From Brevibacterium aurantiacum (GTDB lineage Bacteria; Actinomycetota; Actinomycetes; Actinomycetales; Brevibacteriaceae), in NCBI RefSeq assembly GCF_900169065.1, contig NZ_FXZB01000003.1, positions 142,167-206,166 of the forward strand: a stretch of 64,000 nt of DNA, read 5' to 3'. The notes below the pieces were generated by a model. The model was not told the DNA's origin. It searched no databases and saw nothing but the letters and a program-made list of their open reading frames with translations. A program made the position numbers and the translations under genes. This document shows, piece by piece, positions 26,554-35,195 of this stretch (position 1 is the first letter of the stretch; every line of letters begins with the position of its first letter).

Positions 26554-27504
26554 TCAGCCCGAGGCCGACGAATGTTCGGCCTCGGGCTTTTCGCTGGCGA
26601 TGACCTTCCGTGATCGCTGCTTCGATCCCGTGATGCTGCGCGCAATGGTCTTGAGCACTCCGGTCGTGACCGCGACGCCGAGGAGCAGGAGCACACCCCC
26701 GATGAGCTCGGGCACTGTGGGACGGTCGCCGAGGACGAGCCAGGCAGAGAGCACACCGACCAGCGGGACGAGCAGCGAGAACGGTGCGACCTGCGATGCC
26801 GGGAAGCGGGCGAGCAGCGAGTTCCAGATGACATAGCCGATGAGAGATGCGCACCCGGCGGTGTAGACGATCGAGGCCACGACACCCCAGGTCGGGTGCG
26901 CCAGGGCATGGGCCACCTCGGCGGGGCCATCGACGAGAAGCGAGAGCACGAACAGCGGAACCGGCACGACAAGTGCCGACCACACGGTCATCTGCACGCC
27001 GTTGGTCCCTTCCTTCACACCGCGGGCGATGACATTGCCGATCGCCCACGACAGGGAGGCGCCGAGGGCGACGAGGAAGGCTGCGATCGGGACCGAGGCC
27101 TGCAGGCTCAGCCCGATGACGCCCAGCCCTGAGAGGCCGATGAGGATGCCGATGATCTGACGCCGATTCGGGAACTCGCGCAGTGCGAGCGCGGCGACGA
27201 GGACGGTGAATGCCGCCTGGATCTGGATGACGATCGAGGTCAGACCGGCCGGGAGACCGAGGAACATCGATGTGTAGAGCAGACCGAACTGGCCCGCGGA
27301 CATGAACACCCCGATGAGCAGGATGCGGCGGAAGTCCCCGTGTGGGAACTTCACGAAGAAGATCGCCGGGAACACCACGAGGGTGAAGCGAGCGGCGACG
27401 AGGAGCAGCGGCGGCCAGTCCCGCAGCCCGAAGTCGATGAAGATGAAGTTGACGCCCCAGAGGACGACGACGAGCAGGGCGAGCATGTAGTGGACGGGAC
27501 GCAT
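26554..27504 (-). CDS. EamA/DMT-family transporter
   Basis: 316-aa drug/metabolite transporter family protein with ten hydrophobic segments arranged as two EamA repeats; MLALLVVVLWGVNFIFIDFG opens the first and LVALGASLSWAIGNVIARG the second. The charged C-terminal tail is cytosolic. Likely exports an amino acid or metabolite. The adjacent divergent LysR gene is the probable regulator, a common pairing for exporters of this kind. Confidence 0.88.
   Translation of the reverse strand: MRPVHYMLALLVVVLWGVNFIFIDFGLRDWPPLLLVAARFTLVVFPAIFFVKFPHGDFRRILLIGVFMSAGQFGLLYTSMFLGLPAGLTSIVIQIQAAFTVLVAALALREFPNRRQIIGILIGLSGLGVIGLSLQASVPIAAFLVALGASLSWAIGNVIARGVKEGTNGVQMTVWSALVVPVPLFVLSLLVDGPAEVAHALAHPTWGVVASIVYTAGCASLIGYVIWNSLLARFPASQVAPFSLLVPLVGVLSAWLVLGDRPTVPELIGGVLLLLGVAVTTGVLKTIARSITGSKQRSRKVIASEKPEAEHSSASG
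26556..26591 (+). terminator. Terminator hairpin lying within the 3' end of the EamA gene
   Basis: A 13-bp stem (26556-26568 with 26576-26588) followed on the plus strand by a T-rich run. It overlaps the last codons of the convergent transporter, so the same bases code for the tail residues KPEAEHSSASG and, on the other strand, end phoU transcripts. Confidence 0.7.
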
Positions 27505-27528
27505 GCTTCAAGGATCCCAGCCACTGCA

Positions 27529-27543
27529 TCAAATTTCCATTGA
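27529..27543. promoter_or_regulatory. Candidate LysR operator between EamA and LysR genes
   Basis: Palindromic TCAAATTTCCATTGA in an AT-rich intergenic strip of about 70 bp, of the form expected for a LysR-type site (arms TCAA/TTGA around an AT-rich core). Placement between divergent genes fits autoregulation. Confidence 0.5.
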
Positions 27544-27575
27544 ATATAAATGCGCGGTTTCGTTAAAATAATTTG

Positions 27576-28526
27576 ATGATCGACACTCTCGCTCTGCGCA
27601 CGCTCGTTGCTCTCGACTCGGCCGGATCCGTCACGGCGACTGCCGACGCGCTCGGCTACACCTCGGCGGCCATCAGCCATCAGCTGCAGAAGCTCTCGCG
27701 CTACCTCGGCGCACCGGTGACCGAGCGCACCGGACGTGGGATCGCACTGACCCCGATGGGTCGTGAGCTCAGCCGTCGCGGTGCCGAGCTGCTCCAGGAT
27801 CTCGAAAGCCTCGAGACCGACGCCAGGGCACGGTCGGGCGAACCACGAGGTCGAATCACGGTAGGCGGATTCTCGACCGGCATCCGCGGGGTGCTGGTGC
27901 CGTCCCTGCCGCTGCTCAAGGACACCGCGCCGGAGCTGACGATCACCAACATCGAGGAAGAGCCCGATGAGCTCATCGACATGGTCACGGCCGGTCGGAT
28001 CGACGCCTCACTCATCTTCGACTGGCGGGAGGCGCCTCCCCAGCTACCCTCGACGCTCAAATCCGAGCTCATCACGGTCGACCGGGCCGACATCGTCATG
28101 CACCGCGACCACCACCTGGCCGCGCGTGGTCGGGTGAGTCGCCAGGACCTCCTCGGCGAGGTCTTCGTCTCGGCACCGCGCAACGGCGTGTGCCACCGCT
28201 GGCTCACCGCACTCTTCGACCCGCTCAACACCGAACCGCGGATCGAGTACTGGGCGATGGAGTACGACACCCAGATCGAGTTCGTCCGGGCCGTCGGGGC
28301 GCTTGCGCTGGTGCCGCGGCTGGGTCGACCGCATCTGCCCGACGACGTCACCGTCGTCGAGCTCGATGATCCGAGCATCGCCCGTTGGATCTACCTCGTC
28401 TGGCGAGCCTCGATGAGCGCCTCCCCGGCGATCGCCCTCCTCCTTGAGCAGATGAGGGCGGTCGCCGAGGTGGCGGCCGGCGAAGTGACGGCCAGTGAAG
28501 TTGCGGACGCGAGCCCGAGTAAGTGA
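27576..28526 (+). CDS. LysR-family transcriptional regulator
   Basis: 316 aa. The N-terminal winged HTH (about 3-60) reads LALRTLVALDSAGSVTATAD then GYTSAAISHQLQKLSRYLG; the type-2 periplasmic-binding effector domain follows (90-295). ATG 27576 is chosen; a TTG 3 bp upstream is possible. Divergent from the EamA transporter, which it probably controls. The 3' end converges with gpmA 11 bp away. Confidence 0.9.
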   Translation: MIDTLALRTLVALDSAGSVTATADALGYTSAAISHQLQKLSRYLGAPVTERTGRGIALTPMGRELSRRGAELLQDLESLETDARARSGEPRGRITVGGFSTGIRGVLVPSLPLLKDTAPELTITNIEEEPDELIDMVTAGRIDASLIFDWREAPPQLPSTLKSELITVDRADIVMHRDHHLAARGRVSRQDLLGEVFVSAPRNGVCHRWLTALFDPLNTEPRIEYWAMEYDTQIEFVRAVGALALVPRLGRPHLPDDVTVVELDDPSIARWIYLVWRASMSASPAIALLLEQMRAVAEVAAGEVTASEVADASPSK

Positions 28527-28537
28527 CAGCCTGAGCC

Positions 28538-29281
28538 TCAGCGGCCCTGGTTGGCGACCTGACCGATCGCGGCCTCGGCGGCAGCGGGATCGAGGTAGGT
28601 GCCGCCGGGCTTGACCGGGGTGAAGTCCTCAGTCAGCTCGTAGTGCAGCGGGATTCCGGTGGGAATGTTGAGGCCGGTGATATCGGCATCGGAGATCCCG
28701 TCGAGGTGCTTGACGAGGGCACGCAGCGAATTGCCGTGGGCGACGACGAGCACAGTGCGTCCGACGGTGAGTTCGGGGACGAGCCGGTCGTACCAGTAGG
28801 GCAGGAGCCGGTCGATGACATCGGCCAGGCATTCCGTACGAGGCAGGGAATCGCCGAGGTTGGCGTAGCGGGGATCTCCGGCCTGTGAGAATTCGGAAGC
28901 ATCACCAAGAGCCGGCGGCGGGGTGTCGAAGGAGCGGCGCCAGGTCATGAACTGCTCCTCGCCGAACTCCTCGCGGATCTCCTTCTTGTTCTTGCCCTGC
29001 AGCGCACCGTAGTGGCGTTCGTTGAGTCGCCAGCTGCGATGGACGTCGAGCCAGGAGAGGTCGGCGGCCTCGAGCGCCAGGTTCGAGGTGAGGATGGCCC
29101 GCTTGAGACGGGAGGTGTACACGACGTCAGGGATGAGCTCGGCCTCGCGCAGGAGCTCTCCGGCGCGCTGGCCCTCTGCGCGGCCCTTGTCGGTCAGGGT
29201 CACATCGACCCAACCGGTGAACAGATTCTTCTGGTTCCATTCGCTCTCGCCGTGGCGCAGCAGGATGAGGTTATGCGTCAT
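28538..29281 (-). CDS. gpmA: 2,3-bisphosphoglycerate-dependent phosphoglycerate mutase
   Basis: Glycolytic enzyme interconverting 3- and 2-phosphoglycerate. [10 protein letters not shown] contains the phosphohistidine (His10), and [17 protein letters not shown] the second catalytic His; [13 protein letters not shown] is the substrate loop. 247 aa, normal length. I chose ATG 29281 because the homologous sequence starts there; the frame stays open upstream. In mycobacteria this gene sits with senX3-regX3 and mshA, as broadly here. Confidence 0.95.
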   Translation of the reverse strand: MTHNLILLRHGESEWNQKNLFTGWVDVTLTDKGRAEGQRAGELLREAELIPDVVYTSRLKRAILTSNLALEAADLSWLDVHRSWRLNERHYGALQGKNKKEIREEFGEEQFMTWRRSFDTPPPALGDASEFSQAGDPRYANLGDSLPRTECLADVIDRLLPYWYDRLVPELTVGRTVLVVAHGNSLRALVKHLDGISDADITGLNIPTGIPLHYELTEDFTPVKPGGTYLDPAAAEAAIGQVANQGR

Positions 29282-29460
29282 GGCACCATTTTTGCACGAC
29301 CGCACACGCGAGCACAGACGCGCCCACGGAATGAGCCTGCGGACGGGTCCTTGGGTGAGCCTGCGGGTGAGTCCTGGGTAGGCCCGCATGAGCCCTCGAG
29401 ACGCTTCTCACTATTCGGCACACCGTCTTGCATCCCGAAATGCACGGCTAGCCTGAGCTC

Positions 29461-30534
29461 ATGTCCGACTCATCCACGCCGCCAGCGGGGTCACCGCAGA
29501 CCCCGAACCCTCACTCACACTCCGGGCAGACATCGCCGTCTCCCGCCCAGCAGCCGAAAGCTGATCGCAGTTCGATCATCGCCGTCACAGCGCTGCCGGT
29601 CCTCGTCGTCATCGCGGGAGTCCTCGGATTCCTCACCCCCGACACGTTCACGCCGCTGGCACCCACAATCACGTGGAGCCTCGGCGTCGTCATGTTCTTC
29701 ATGGGGCTGACCCTGACCTTGCCGGACTTCGCCCGCATCGCCAAGAAACCGTGGATCGCCGCCCTCGGCGTCGTCACGCAGTTCATCGCCATGCCGCTGC
29801 TCGGCCTCCTCGTCGTCACCCTGTTCAACCTTCCGGCCGAGATCGCCGTCGGCGTCATCCTCGTCGGCTGTGCACCCGGCGGCACTGCCTCGAATGTGGT
29901 GACCTATCTGGCCAAGGGCGACACCGCGCTGTCCGTGTCGATCACGACGCTCTCAACCCTGCTCGCTCCGGTACTGACTCCCCTGCTGACCCTATGGCTG
30001 GCTGGCTCCTATATGGATGTGCCGTTCTGGTCGATGTTCGTCTCGATCTGCCAGACGGTTCTCGTGCCCGTCATCGTCGGTGTCCTGGTGCGGGTCGTGG
30101 CCTCGAAGCTCGTCGATGCGATCTCACCCGTGCTGCCGTGGCTGGCATCGGTCGCCATCGCCTACATCGTTGCCATCGTCGTCGCCGGATCCGCCGATTC
30201 CATCGCCTCGGCCGGACTCCTCGTCCTCCTGGCCGTCATCACCCACAACGTACTGGGCCTGGGCATCGGCTACGGTGTCGCGGCCGCCTGCCGCCTCGAT
30301 ACACCAACCAGACGCGCGCTCTCCTTCGAGGTCGGCCTGCAGAACTCCGGTCTCGCCTCGACCCTGGCCACCACGTACTTCTCCCCCTTGGCCGCACTCC
30401 CCGGAGCCGTGTTCAGCGTCTGGCACAACGTCTCCGGCGCACTCCTGGCCTCGCTGTTCGCACGTCGGCCCTACTCCAAACCGCCGCGTGAGCAGCTCGC
30501 TCAGGACGCTCGCGCACAAGAGTCAGTGCGATGA
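29461..30534 (+). CDS. Bile acid:sodium symporter (BASS) family transporter
   Basis: 357-aa membrane protein with about nine to ten helices after a Ser/Pro-rich cytosolic N-terminus of 38 residues. GCAPGGTASNVVTYLAKGD and the later EVGLQNSGLA are the conserved sodium-site signatures of the BASS family. Bacterial members often carry organic acids or pantoate-like compounds; the substrate here is unknown. The stop overlaps the next start by 4 bp. Confidence 0.9.
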   Translation: MSDSSTPPAGSPQTPNPHSHSGQTSPSPAQQPKADRSSIIAVTALPVLVVIAGVLGFLTPDTFTPLAPTITWSLGVVMFFMGLTLTLPDFARIAKKPWIAALGVVTQFIAMPLLGLLVVTLFNLPAEIAVGVILVGCAPGGTASNVVTYLAKGDTALSVSITTLSTLLAPVLTPLLTLWLAGSYMDVPFWSMFVSICQTVLVPVIVGVLVRVVASKLVDAISPVLPWLASVAIAYIVAIVVAGSADSIASAGLLVLLAVITHNVLGLGIGYGVAAACRLDTPTRRALSFEVGLQNSGLASTLATTYFSPLAALPGAVFSVWHNVSGALLASLFARRPYSKPPREQLAQDARAQESVR

Positions 30535-31142
30535 CCGAGTCTGCGACTCCGGCGGGCTTCTCCGCTTTCGTCGAGGAGACGATCTCCCTCGCGGACAGGA
30601 AGTTCCTGGTTCGGCGCGCGACCGAAACAGACGTGCCACAGTTGGTGTCTCTGCTTCGCGATGACGCTCTCGGAGCCGGTCGCGAGGGGTCGGGGTCCAA
30701 TGAGGCTGCCGGCTACCAGCACGCCTTCGGTCTCATCGACTCCGACCCCAATCAGCTTCTGGTCGCAGTCGACGAGGTCACCGACAGTTCCGAGGTCACC
30801 GACAGCGCCGACAGTGCCGCGGAACCTCGCGCGGACGGACAGTCACAGCCTTCGCGAACGGCGTCGACTGCTCTCGTGGGCACTCTGCAGCTGACCTTGA
30901 TCCCGAGCCTGTCACGGCGAGGTTCGACACGGCTGCAGATCGAAGCAGTGAGGATCGGCCCGGCTGCGCAGGGGCTTGGTCTGGGCACTGCCGTCTTCGA
31001 CTGGGCCCATGACTGCGGACGTCGATTCGGGGCCTCGCTGGCTCAGCTGACGACCGACAAATCGCGTGCGGATGCGCAGCGGTTCTATGCTCGTCTCGGC
31101 TACGAAGCCAGTCACGAAGGACTCAAACTGGATCTGAGCTGA
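30531..31142 (+). CDS. GNAT-family N-acetyltransferase
   Basis: 203 aa. The acetyl-CoA loop is in VRIGPAAQGLGLGTAVFDWA, and the C-terminal DKSRADAQRFYARLGYEASHE is typical of GNAT enzymes. N-terminal RRATETDVPQLVSLLRDD begins the fold. A Ser/Asp/Thr-rich stretch of about 25 residues (near 83-107) is an unusual loop. Substrate unknown. Overlaps the BASS gene by 4 bp, so likely co-translated with it. Confidence 0.87.
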   Translation: MTESATPAGFSAFVEETISLADRKFLVRRATETDVPQLVSLLRDDALGAGREGSGSNEAAGYQHAFGLIDSDPNQLLVAVDEVTDSSEVTDSADSAAEPRADGQSQPSRTASTALVGTLQLTLIPSLSRRGSTRLQIEAVRIGPAAQGLGLGTAVFDWAHDCGRRFGASLAQLTTDKSRADAQRFYARLGYEASHEGLKLDLS

Positions 31143-31145
31143 GGC

Positions 31146-31502
31146 TCACATCCACTTCACGCCGTCGACCTCGGCCTCGTGGATGCGGTGAGCGATCATC
31201 TGCGACAACAGGTCGGTGGGGATCTCACGATCGTAATAGAGCTTGATCGACCCTTTTCCGGTGTCGAAGTCGCCGAGCTGATCGGCGAAGGCCTCTTTGG
31301 TGCTGGGGGTGAACACGAAGTTCGCGTGTTTGGCATAGCCGGCGAATGCGAAGAGGATCGTGTCCAGCGAATAGGCAGGGTTCCCCCATTTGATGCCCTC
31401 CTCCGCGGTGGGCGCAGCACTGCGGCTGAGGTCACGGAGGCGGGCCAGAAAGCCTCTCTTGTACTCATCGTCGCACCCGGCGATGTAGTCGTCGACGTTC
31501 AT
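31146..31502 (-). CDS. DUF1801 (YdhG-like) protein
   Basis: 118-aa small protein of the YdhG/DUF1801 family: EEGIKWGNPAYSLDTILFAFA followed by KGSIKLYYDREIPTDLLSQM. Family members have been linked to frataxin-like iron handling in Bacillus, but this is not secure for all. Starts within the last codons of the YbjN-type gene (4-bp overlap), at the end of the mshA operon. Confidence 0.82.
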   Translation of the reverse strand: MNVDDYIAGCDDEYKRGFLARLRDLSRSAAPTAEEGIKWGNPAYSLDTILFAFAGYAKHANFVFTPSTKEAFADQLGDFDTGKGSIKLYYDREIPTDLLSQMIAHRIHEAEVDGVKWM

Positions 31503-32035
31503 GTCTGCTCCAGGAATTCATTGTCGTCCCCGCTGAGGACGTCTGCGAAGGCAGCGAGATTGCGCGTCGACTCCCCGCGACTGATCCGCCATGCCCATTC
31601 CTTCTTCATTCCGGTGCGGAAGCCGATGAGCAGGAGCTCGTTGAATGAGGAGTCGGCGGTCGCCAGGATCGCTCCGAGCAGCGAGTCGAGCTCCCCCAGC
31701 AGTCGGTCCCGGGGGACACTGGCTCCCAGGTAGACGTCGCCGAGAGCATCGATGCCGAAGGACACGGGCCCCGGCTTCAGGTTCTTCATCAGCAGCCACC
31801 GGTTGAACTCCTCGGAGTTCTCGTCCGGATGACGAATGACGAACGCCTGCAGCTGCACCGTTCGCGCTGCGATCGTGATCGACACGGTCGTCTTCAGCTT
31901 CTTCTCCCCGGGCAGGACCACGGCGATCTGTGAGTCTTCAACGGCGTCGACCTCGACCTCGTTCTCGTGGGCCCATTGCCTCACCCCGGCCAAGATCGTC
32001 TCGGTGTCGTTCGTCGATTCAGTGTCGCTCGTCAT
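31499..32035 (-). CDS. YbjN-domain protein downstream of mshA
   Basis: 178 aa from ATG 32035, chosen for its GGAAGGA SD; a longer open frame extends to 32113 into mshA. YbjN/type-III-chaperone-like fold indicated by VSITIAARTVQLQAFVIRHP and GPVSFGIDALGDVYLGASVP. An orthologue follows mshA in mycobacteria too, so it may act with mycothiol metabolism, but no function is known. Confidence 0.82.
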   Translation of the reverse strand: MTSDTESTNDTETILAGVRQWAHENEVEVDAVEDSQIAVVLPGEKKLKTTVSITIAARTVQLQAFVIRHPDENSEEFNRWLLMKNLKPGPVSFGIDALGDVYLGASVPRDRLLGELDSLLGAILATADSSFNELLLIGFRTGMKKEWAWRISRGESTRNLAAFADVLSGDDNEFLEQT

Positions 32036-32069
32036 CTCGTGTCCTTCCGTCTGCGACTCAACGACCGGC

Positions 32070-33428
32070 TCAGCAAGTGCGCCCGACGAGACTCGCCGGG
32101 GCCGGCTCTTCAACGGTCGTCATGGTTGTGTGCAGCACCTGGTCCGGCACCTCGAGTGCTCCGAGCACCGCCGCTGCCGTGGCAGCCCAGTCGAATCGAG
32201 CCGAGCGCTCGGCGGCGTGGGCGGCGAGCTCGCTGCGCACATCGTCATCGAGGAGCATCCGCTCAAGCGCCATCGCCCAGTGCCTGGGGTTGTGGTCGGC
32301 GATGAGGACACCGGAGTATTCGTGTTCGACGATGTCGGGCAGACCTCCCACCGCCGAGGCGATGGCGGGCAGTCCCGATGCTGAGGCCTCGGCGGCGACC
32401 AGTCCGAATGATTCGCTGCGCGAGGGGACGAGGAGAACGTCCGCGGCACGGTAGTAGGTGACGAGCTCGTGTGCCGGAACAGGGCGTCGCACCTCGACGC
32501 TGGGTTCGGCGGCGATCGCGGTATTCAGCGTGCGCAGGTAGGGCGTGGATCCGGTCGGAGCCTCCTGGCCCGAGACTGCGCCGAGGAGGATCCCTCGTGT
32601 CCGCGCGGCCAGGTGCGGGTTGTTCTCGCGCAGCCCCGAGATCGCGTCGACGACGATATCGGTGCCCTTGATGAACTGCATGCGCCCCACATAGAGGACG
32701 ATGAATTCGTCCGGGTCGAGGCCCAGGTGGGTTCTGGCTTCGGCACGATCTCCGGGGGAGAACAGTTCGTGATCGACGCCAGGTCTGGCCACCACGACGG
32801 ACTCCGCATCGGCGCCGAGTTCGTGGATGAGGTCGCGACGCTCTGCCGGAGTGTTGGCCACAAGCAGGTCCACCGCCGAGGCGATCCTCTCCTCTGCCTC
32901 AAGACGTTGAGGTCGCTCGTGGCTGGTTTCAGAGTCGCGGTTCTTGACCGCGCCGATCGTGTGCATGCTCACGACGATCCGCGGACGCTCACCGGAGCCG
33001 AGGTCCTTGGCGTGCAGGTCTTGGGCGCGCAGGGCTGCCTCGGCGGAGATCCAATAGTGGGCCCAGATCAGATCCGCCGAGGTGAAGGTCGGCTGAGCGA
33101 GGAGGAGCAGCGAAAGTTCGTCGATGGCGTCGGCAAGCTCGTCCTTGCTCGCAGCCTCGATCGGCAGCTGATGAAGACGGACGTTCTCAGCGATCTGGAG
33201 TGTGTCGAGGCAACCGTCGATATCCTCGACCTCGTCGAAGCTGTCCTGGTTCCCGCTGTTCCCCAGCCCATCGATGCCGCTCGGGTCAGCAGTGAAGACG
33301 TCGACGATGTGGCCGGCGGCCGCCAGGGCGCGCACCGACTGGTCGACGTAGACGTTCATGCCACCGGCATCGCCCTGGCCCGGCTGAGCCGCGGGCGAGG
33401 TGTGGAGGGAGAGAACGGAGATGCGCAC
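32070..33428 (-). CDS. mshA: D-inositol-3-phosphate glycosyltransferase MshA
   Basis: GT4/GT-B glycosyltransferase making the first committed mycothiol intermediate from UDP-GlcNAc and 1L-inositol-1-phosphate. GDAGGMNVYV (about 20-28) is the MshA N-terminal substrate loop; VARPGVDHELFSPG starts the C-terminal domain; SRSESFGLVAAEASASGLP is the UDP-sugar site with the retaining Glu. 452 aa. It lies in an operon with an upstream alpha/beta hydrolase (9 bp gap) and downstream YbjN and DUF1801 genes. Mycothiol made here would feed the MscR formaldehyde route in this window. Confidence 0.94.
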   Translation of the reverse strand: MRISVLSLHTSPAAQPGQGDAGGMNVYVDQSVRALAAAGHIVDVFTADPSGIDGLGNSGNQDSFDEVEDIDGCLDTLQIAENVRLHQLPIEAASKDELADAIDELSLLLLAQPTFTSADLIWAHYWISAEAALRAQDLHAKDLGSGERPRIVVSMHTIGAVKNRDSETSHERPQRLEAEERIASAVDLLVANTPAERRDLIHELGADAESVVVARPGVDHELFSPGDRAEARTHLGLDPDEFIVLYVGRMQFIKGTDIVVDAISGLRENNPHLAARTRGILLGAVSGQEAPTGSTPYLRTLNTAIAAEPSVEVRRPVPAHELVTYYRAADVLLVPSRSESFGLVAAEASASGLPAIASAVGGLPDIVEHEYSGVLIADHNPRHWAMALERMLLDDDVRSELAAHAAERSARFDWAATAAAVLGALEVPDQVLHTTMTTVEEPAPASLVGRTC

Positions 33429-33437
33429 GGTGCCAGT

Positions 33438-34253
33438 TTAGCCAAAGAACTCGCCGAGGATCCGGCGAACTTCGTGGCGACCACGCCACAGGATCGAACC
33501 CGCCGGCAGGACTTCCAGACGGGAGTCGGGAATCGCGGCAACAACCGCCTCGGCGACCTCGACCGGATGTGCAGGGTCATCGTCGTGGGTGAGCACGAGC
33601 ACCTCCCCGGGGAAACGCGCCAGAGTGCCCAGCGGATTGTCGCCCGAGCTCGCGTCGACGGCGATCTCGAGCGCCAGGCCGAGCCCGTCCGACATGTCTG
33701 TGTTCACGAGGTTCTCGGCCTTCGTCTTTGTCCAGGCGCGGGCCGGCAGGAGCTCGGCCACCTCGGCGGGCTCTCGCGAGAGCATGAGGTCGGTGATGGA
33801 TTCGACGTCACCGGCGGCGGACAGCTCGCGCAGTTTCTCCAGGTGAGCACGGTTGGTCTCGGCCACCTCGGCGGAGAATCCGGTGAATGAGGCCGGGAGC
33901 ACGAGGGCGACCTTCTCCAGGTTCTGGGTCACCGGATGGCCCGTGCTCAGCAGCCGGAGAAGCCCACCGGCGGACATCGAGACCCCGAGGGCCTGAGTCG
34001 CCGAGGTGGATGTCAGTGCCTGCGCCAGCACCTCGGCGATTTGGCCGTAGTTCCACCCTGGACCCGGTGATGGGCGGCCGCCGTGGCCGGGGAGGTGAAG
34101 GAAGTGCTTGGTTCCGGTGACGCCGGTGCCGAATGGTCGGGTGTCGCGGATCGCGCCGGCGAATCCGTGGCCGAACAGTGTGTGGGGCTCACTGTTGCCG
34201 AAGGTGGCGATGAAGTCGGTTTCGGGGCCCGGGAGGTTGAGGTCCTGTGTCAT
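33438..34253 (-). CDS. Alpha/beta-fold hydrolase
   Basis: 271 aa. Nucleophile elbow GVSMSAGG (Ser), oxyanion-type FGHGFAG near the N-terminus, acid and His likely in LVLTHDDDPAHPVEVAEAV. Family members hydrolyse esters or related bonds; substrate unknown. It precedes mshA by 9 bp, so co-transcription is likely. Confidence 0.85.
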   Translation of the reverse strand: MTQDLNLPGPETDFIATFGNSEPHTLFGHGFAGAIRDTRPFGTGVTGTKHFLHLPGHGGRPSPGPGWNYGQIAEVLAQALTSTSATQALGVSMSAGGLLRLLSTGHPVTQNLEKVALVLPASFTGFSAEVAETNRAHLEKLRELSAAGDVESITDLMLSREPAEVAELLPARAWTKTKAENLVNTDMSDGLGLALEIAVDASSGDNPLGTLARFPGEVLVLTHDDDPAHPVEVAEAVVAAIPDSRLEVLPAGSILWRGRHEVRRILGEFFG

Positions 34254-34274
34254 CGATGCGTGCTCGTCGCCGGC

Positions 34275-34604
34275 TCAGCGCCAGTTCTTCCGAGTCTGTT
34301 TGCGATTGCGCGGGTCGATGGCCTTGATCTTCGGGCGGACGTCGGTGAGGTAGACGATGCCTGCGACGAGAGCGATGAGGTTGAGGAAGATGATGCGCAT
34401 TCCCATCGGCGGCAGTGCGATGAGCGCGAGCGCGAGACCAACGCCGAGGAGGATGACCCAGAACTTCTTGCTCTGCTTGTCGACGGCGCGGTAGTTCTCG
34501 TCCTTGTAGCGGAGGCAGTCGATGAACGCCCACAGCTGGAGGCCGAAGGCGGCGACAGACAAGGCGAGAAAGATGATCTGCTGAAAGCCAGCAATTATTT
34601 CCAT
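34275..34604 (-). CDS. DUF2516 membrane protein
   Basis: 109 aa with two to three hydrophobic segments (about 5-30, 48-68, 70-88) and a basic tail ending NRKQTRKNWR. The sequence matches the actinobacterial DUF2516 family in length and layout. No function is known. It lies 21 bp before the hydrolase gene. Confidence 0.8.
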   Translation of the reverse strand: MEIIAGFQQIIFLALSVAAFGLQLWAFIDCLRYKDENYRAVDKQSKKFWVILLGVGLALALIALPPMGMRIIFLNLIALVAGIVYLTDVRPKIKAIDPRNRKQTRKNWR

Positions 34605-34745
34605 GCATCCACCCTAGCAATCACAGTCGTCGCCGGCACTGCGTCGGCATGGATCCTGGGCGAATCCCCACCGACGAGTCACCCTCCGCACATGAACCGG
34701 GCCACCTCCGGCACTGGGTTGGACTCGGCTGCGCTGGACAGGGAC

Positions 34746-35195
34746 TCACAGGATTCCGGTCAGGCGGATGCCCGCGCACACCGCCATGCCCACCAGCACG
34801 CAGATGAGCATCGGCACCCGCAGGATCGAGGCGAGGACTCCCACCCCGACGCCGATAAGCCGTGCGGGATCCGCGAGGTCCTGGCCATCGAAGATCGCCG
34901 TCGTGGCGAAGACAGCACCGATGAGAACGACCGTCGCCCGATCCATCCACTTCGTCACCGTCGCCGTCGAGTCGCCCTCTTGCTCTGTCGCAGCGTCACC
35001 CGGGCCCTCCCCCGCAGGGCCATCCGGCGCTGAGGTGTCCGGTCCGGTGTCACCCGCCCCCGCCGAGGTGGTCGTGAGCTGTCGACGCCTGCCCTTGGTG
35101 GCGATGGCCGCACCGAGCTTCACACCGGCGAAGCGCATTGCGTAGGTTCCGATGCTCAGCGCGGCGAGCGCAATGAGGAAGCTGACCGGGCTCAT
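34746..35195 (-). CDS. azlD: AzlD-type branched-chain amino acid exporter subunit
   Basis: 149-aa small membrane partner of AzlC. The N-terminal helix SFLIALAALSIGTYAMRFAG and the C-terminal helices around RATVVLIGAVFATTAIF are the AzlD pattern. Between them sits an unusual acidic Gly/Pro-rich insert (about residues 40-80). It overlaps the azlC stop by 4 bp. Confidence 0.85.
   Translation of the reverse strand: MSPVSFLIALAALSIGTYAMRFAGVKLGAAIATKGRRRQLTTTSAGAGDTGPDTSAPDGPAGEGPGDAATEQEGDSTATVTKWMDRATVVLIGAVFATTAIFDGQDLADPARLIGVGVGVLASILRVPMLICVLVGMAVCAGIRLTGIL

Noticed and set aside
26390..27532. Minus-strand 380-codon frame overlapping EamA and phoU
   Set aside because: Arg/Pro/His-rich out-of-phase reading of the EamA gene; extends antisense into phoU.
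32469..33890. 473-codon plus-strand open frame opposite mshA and the hydrolase
   Set aside because: It spans two real minus-strand genes and has no recognisable motif.
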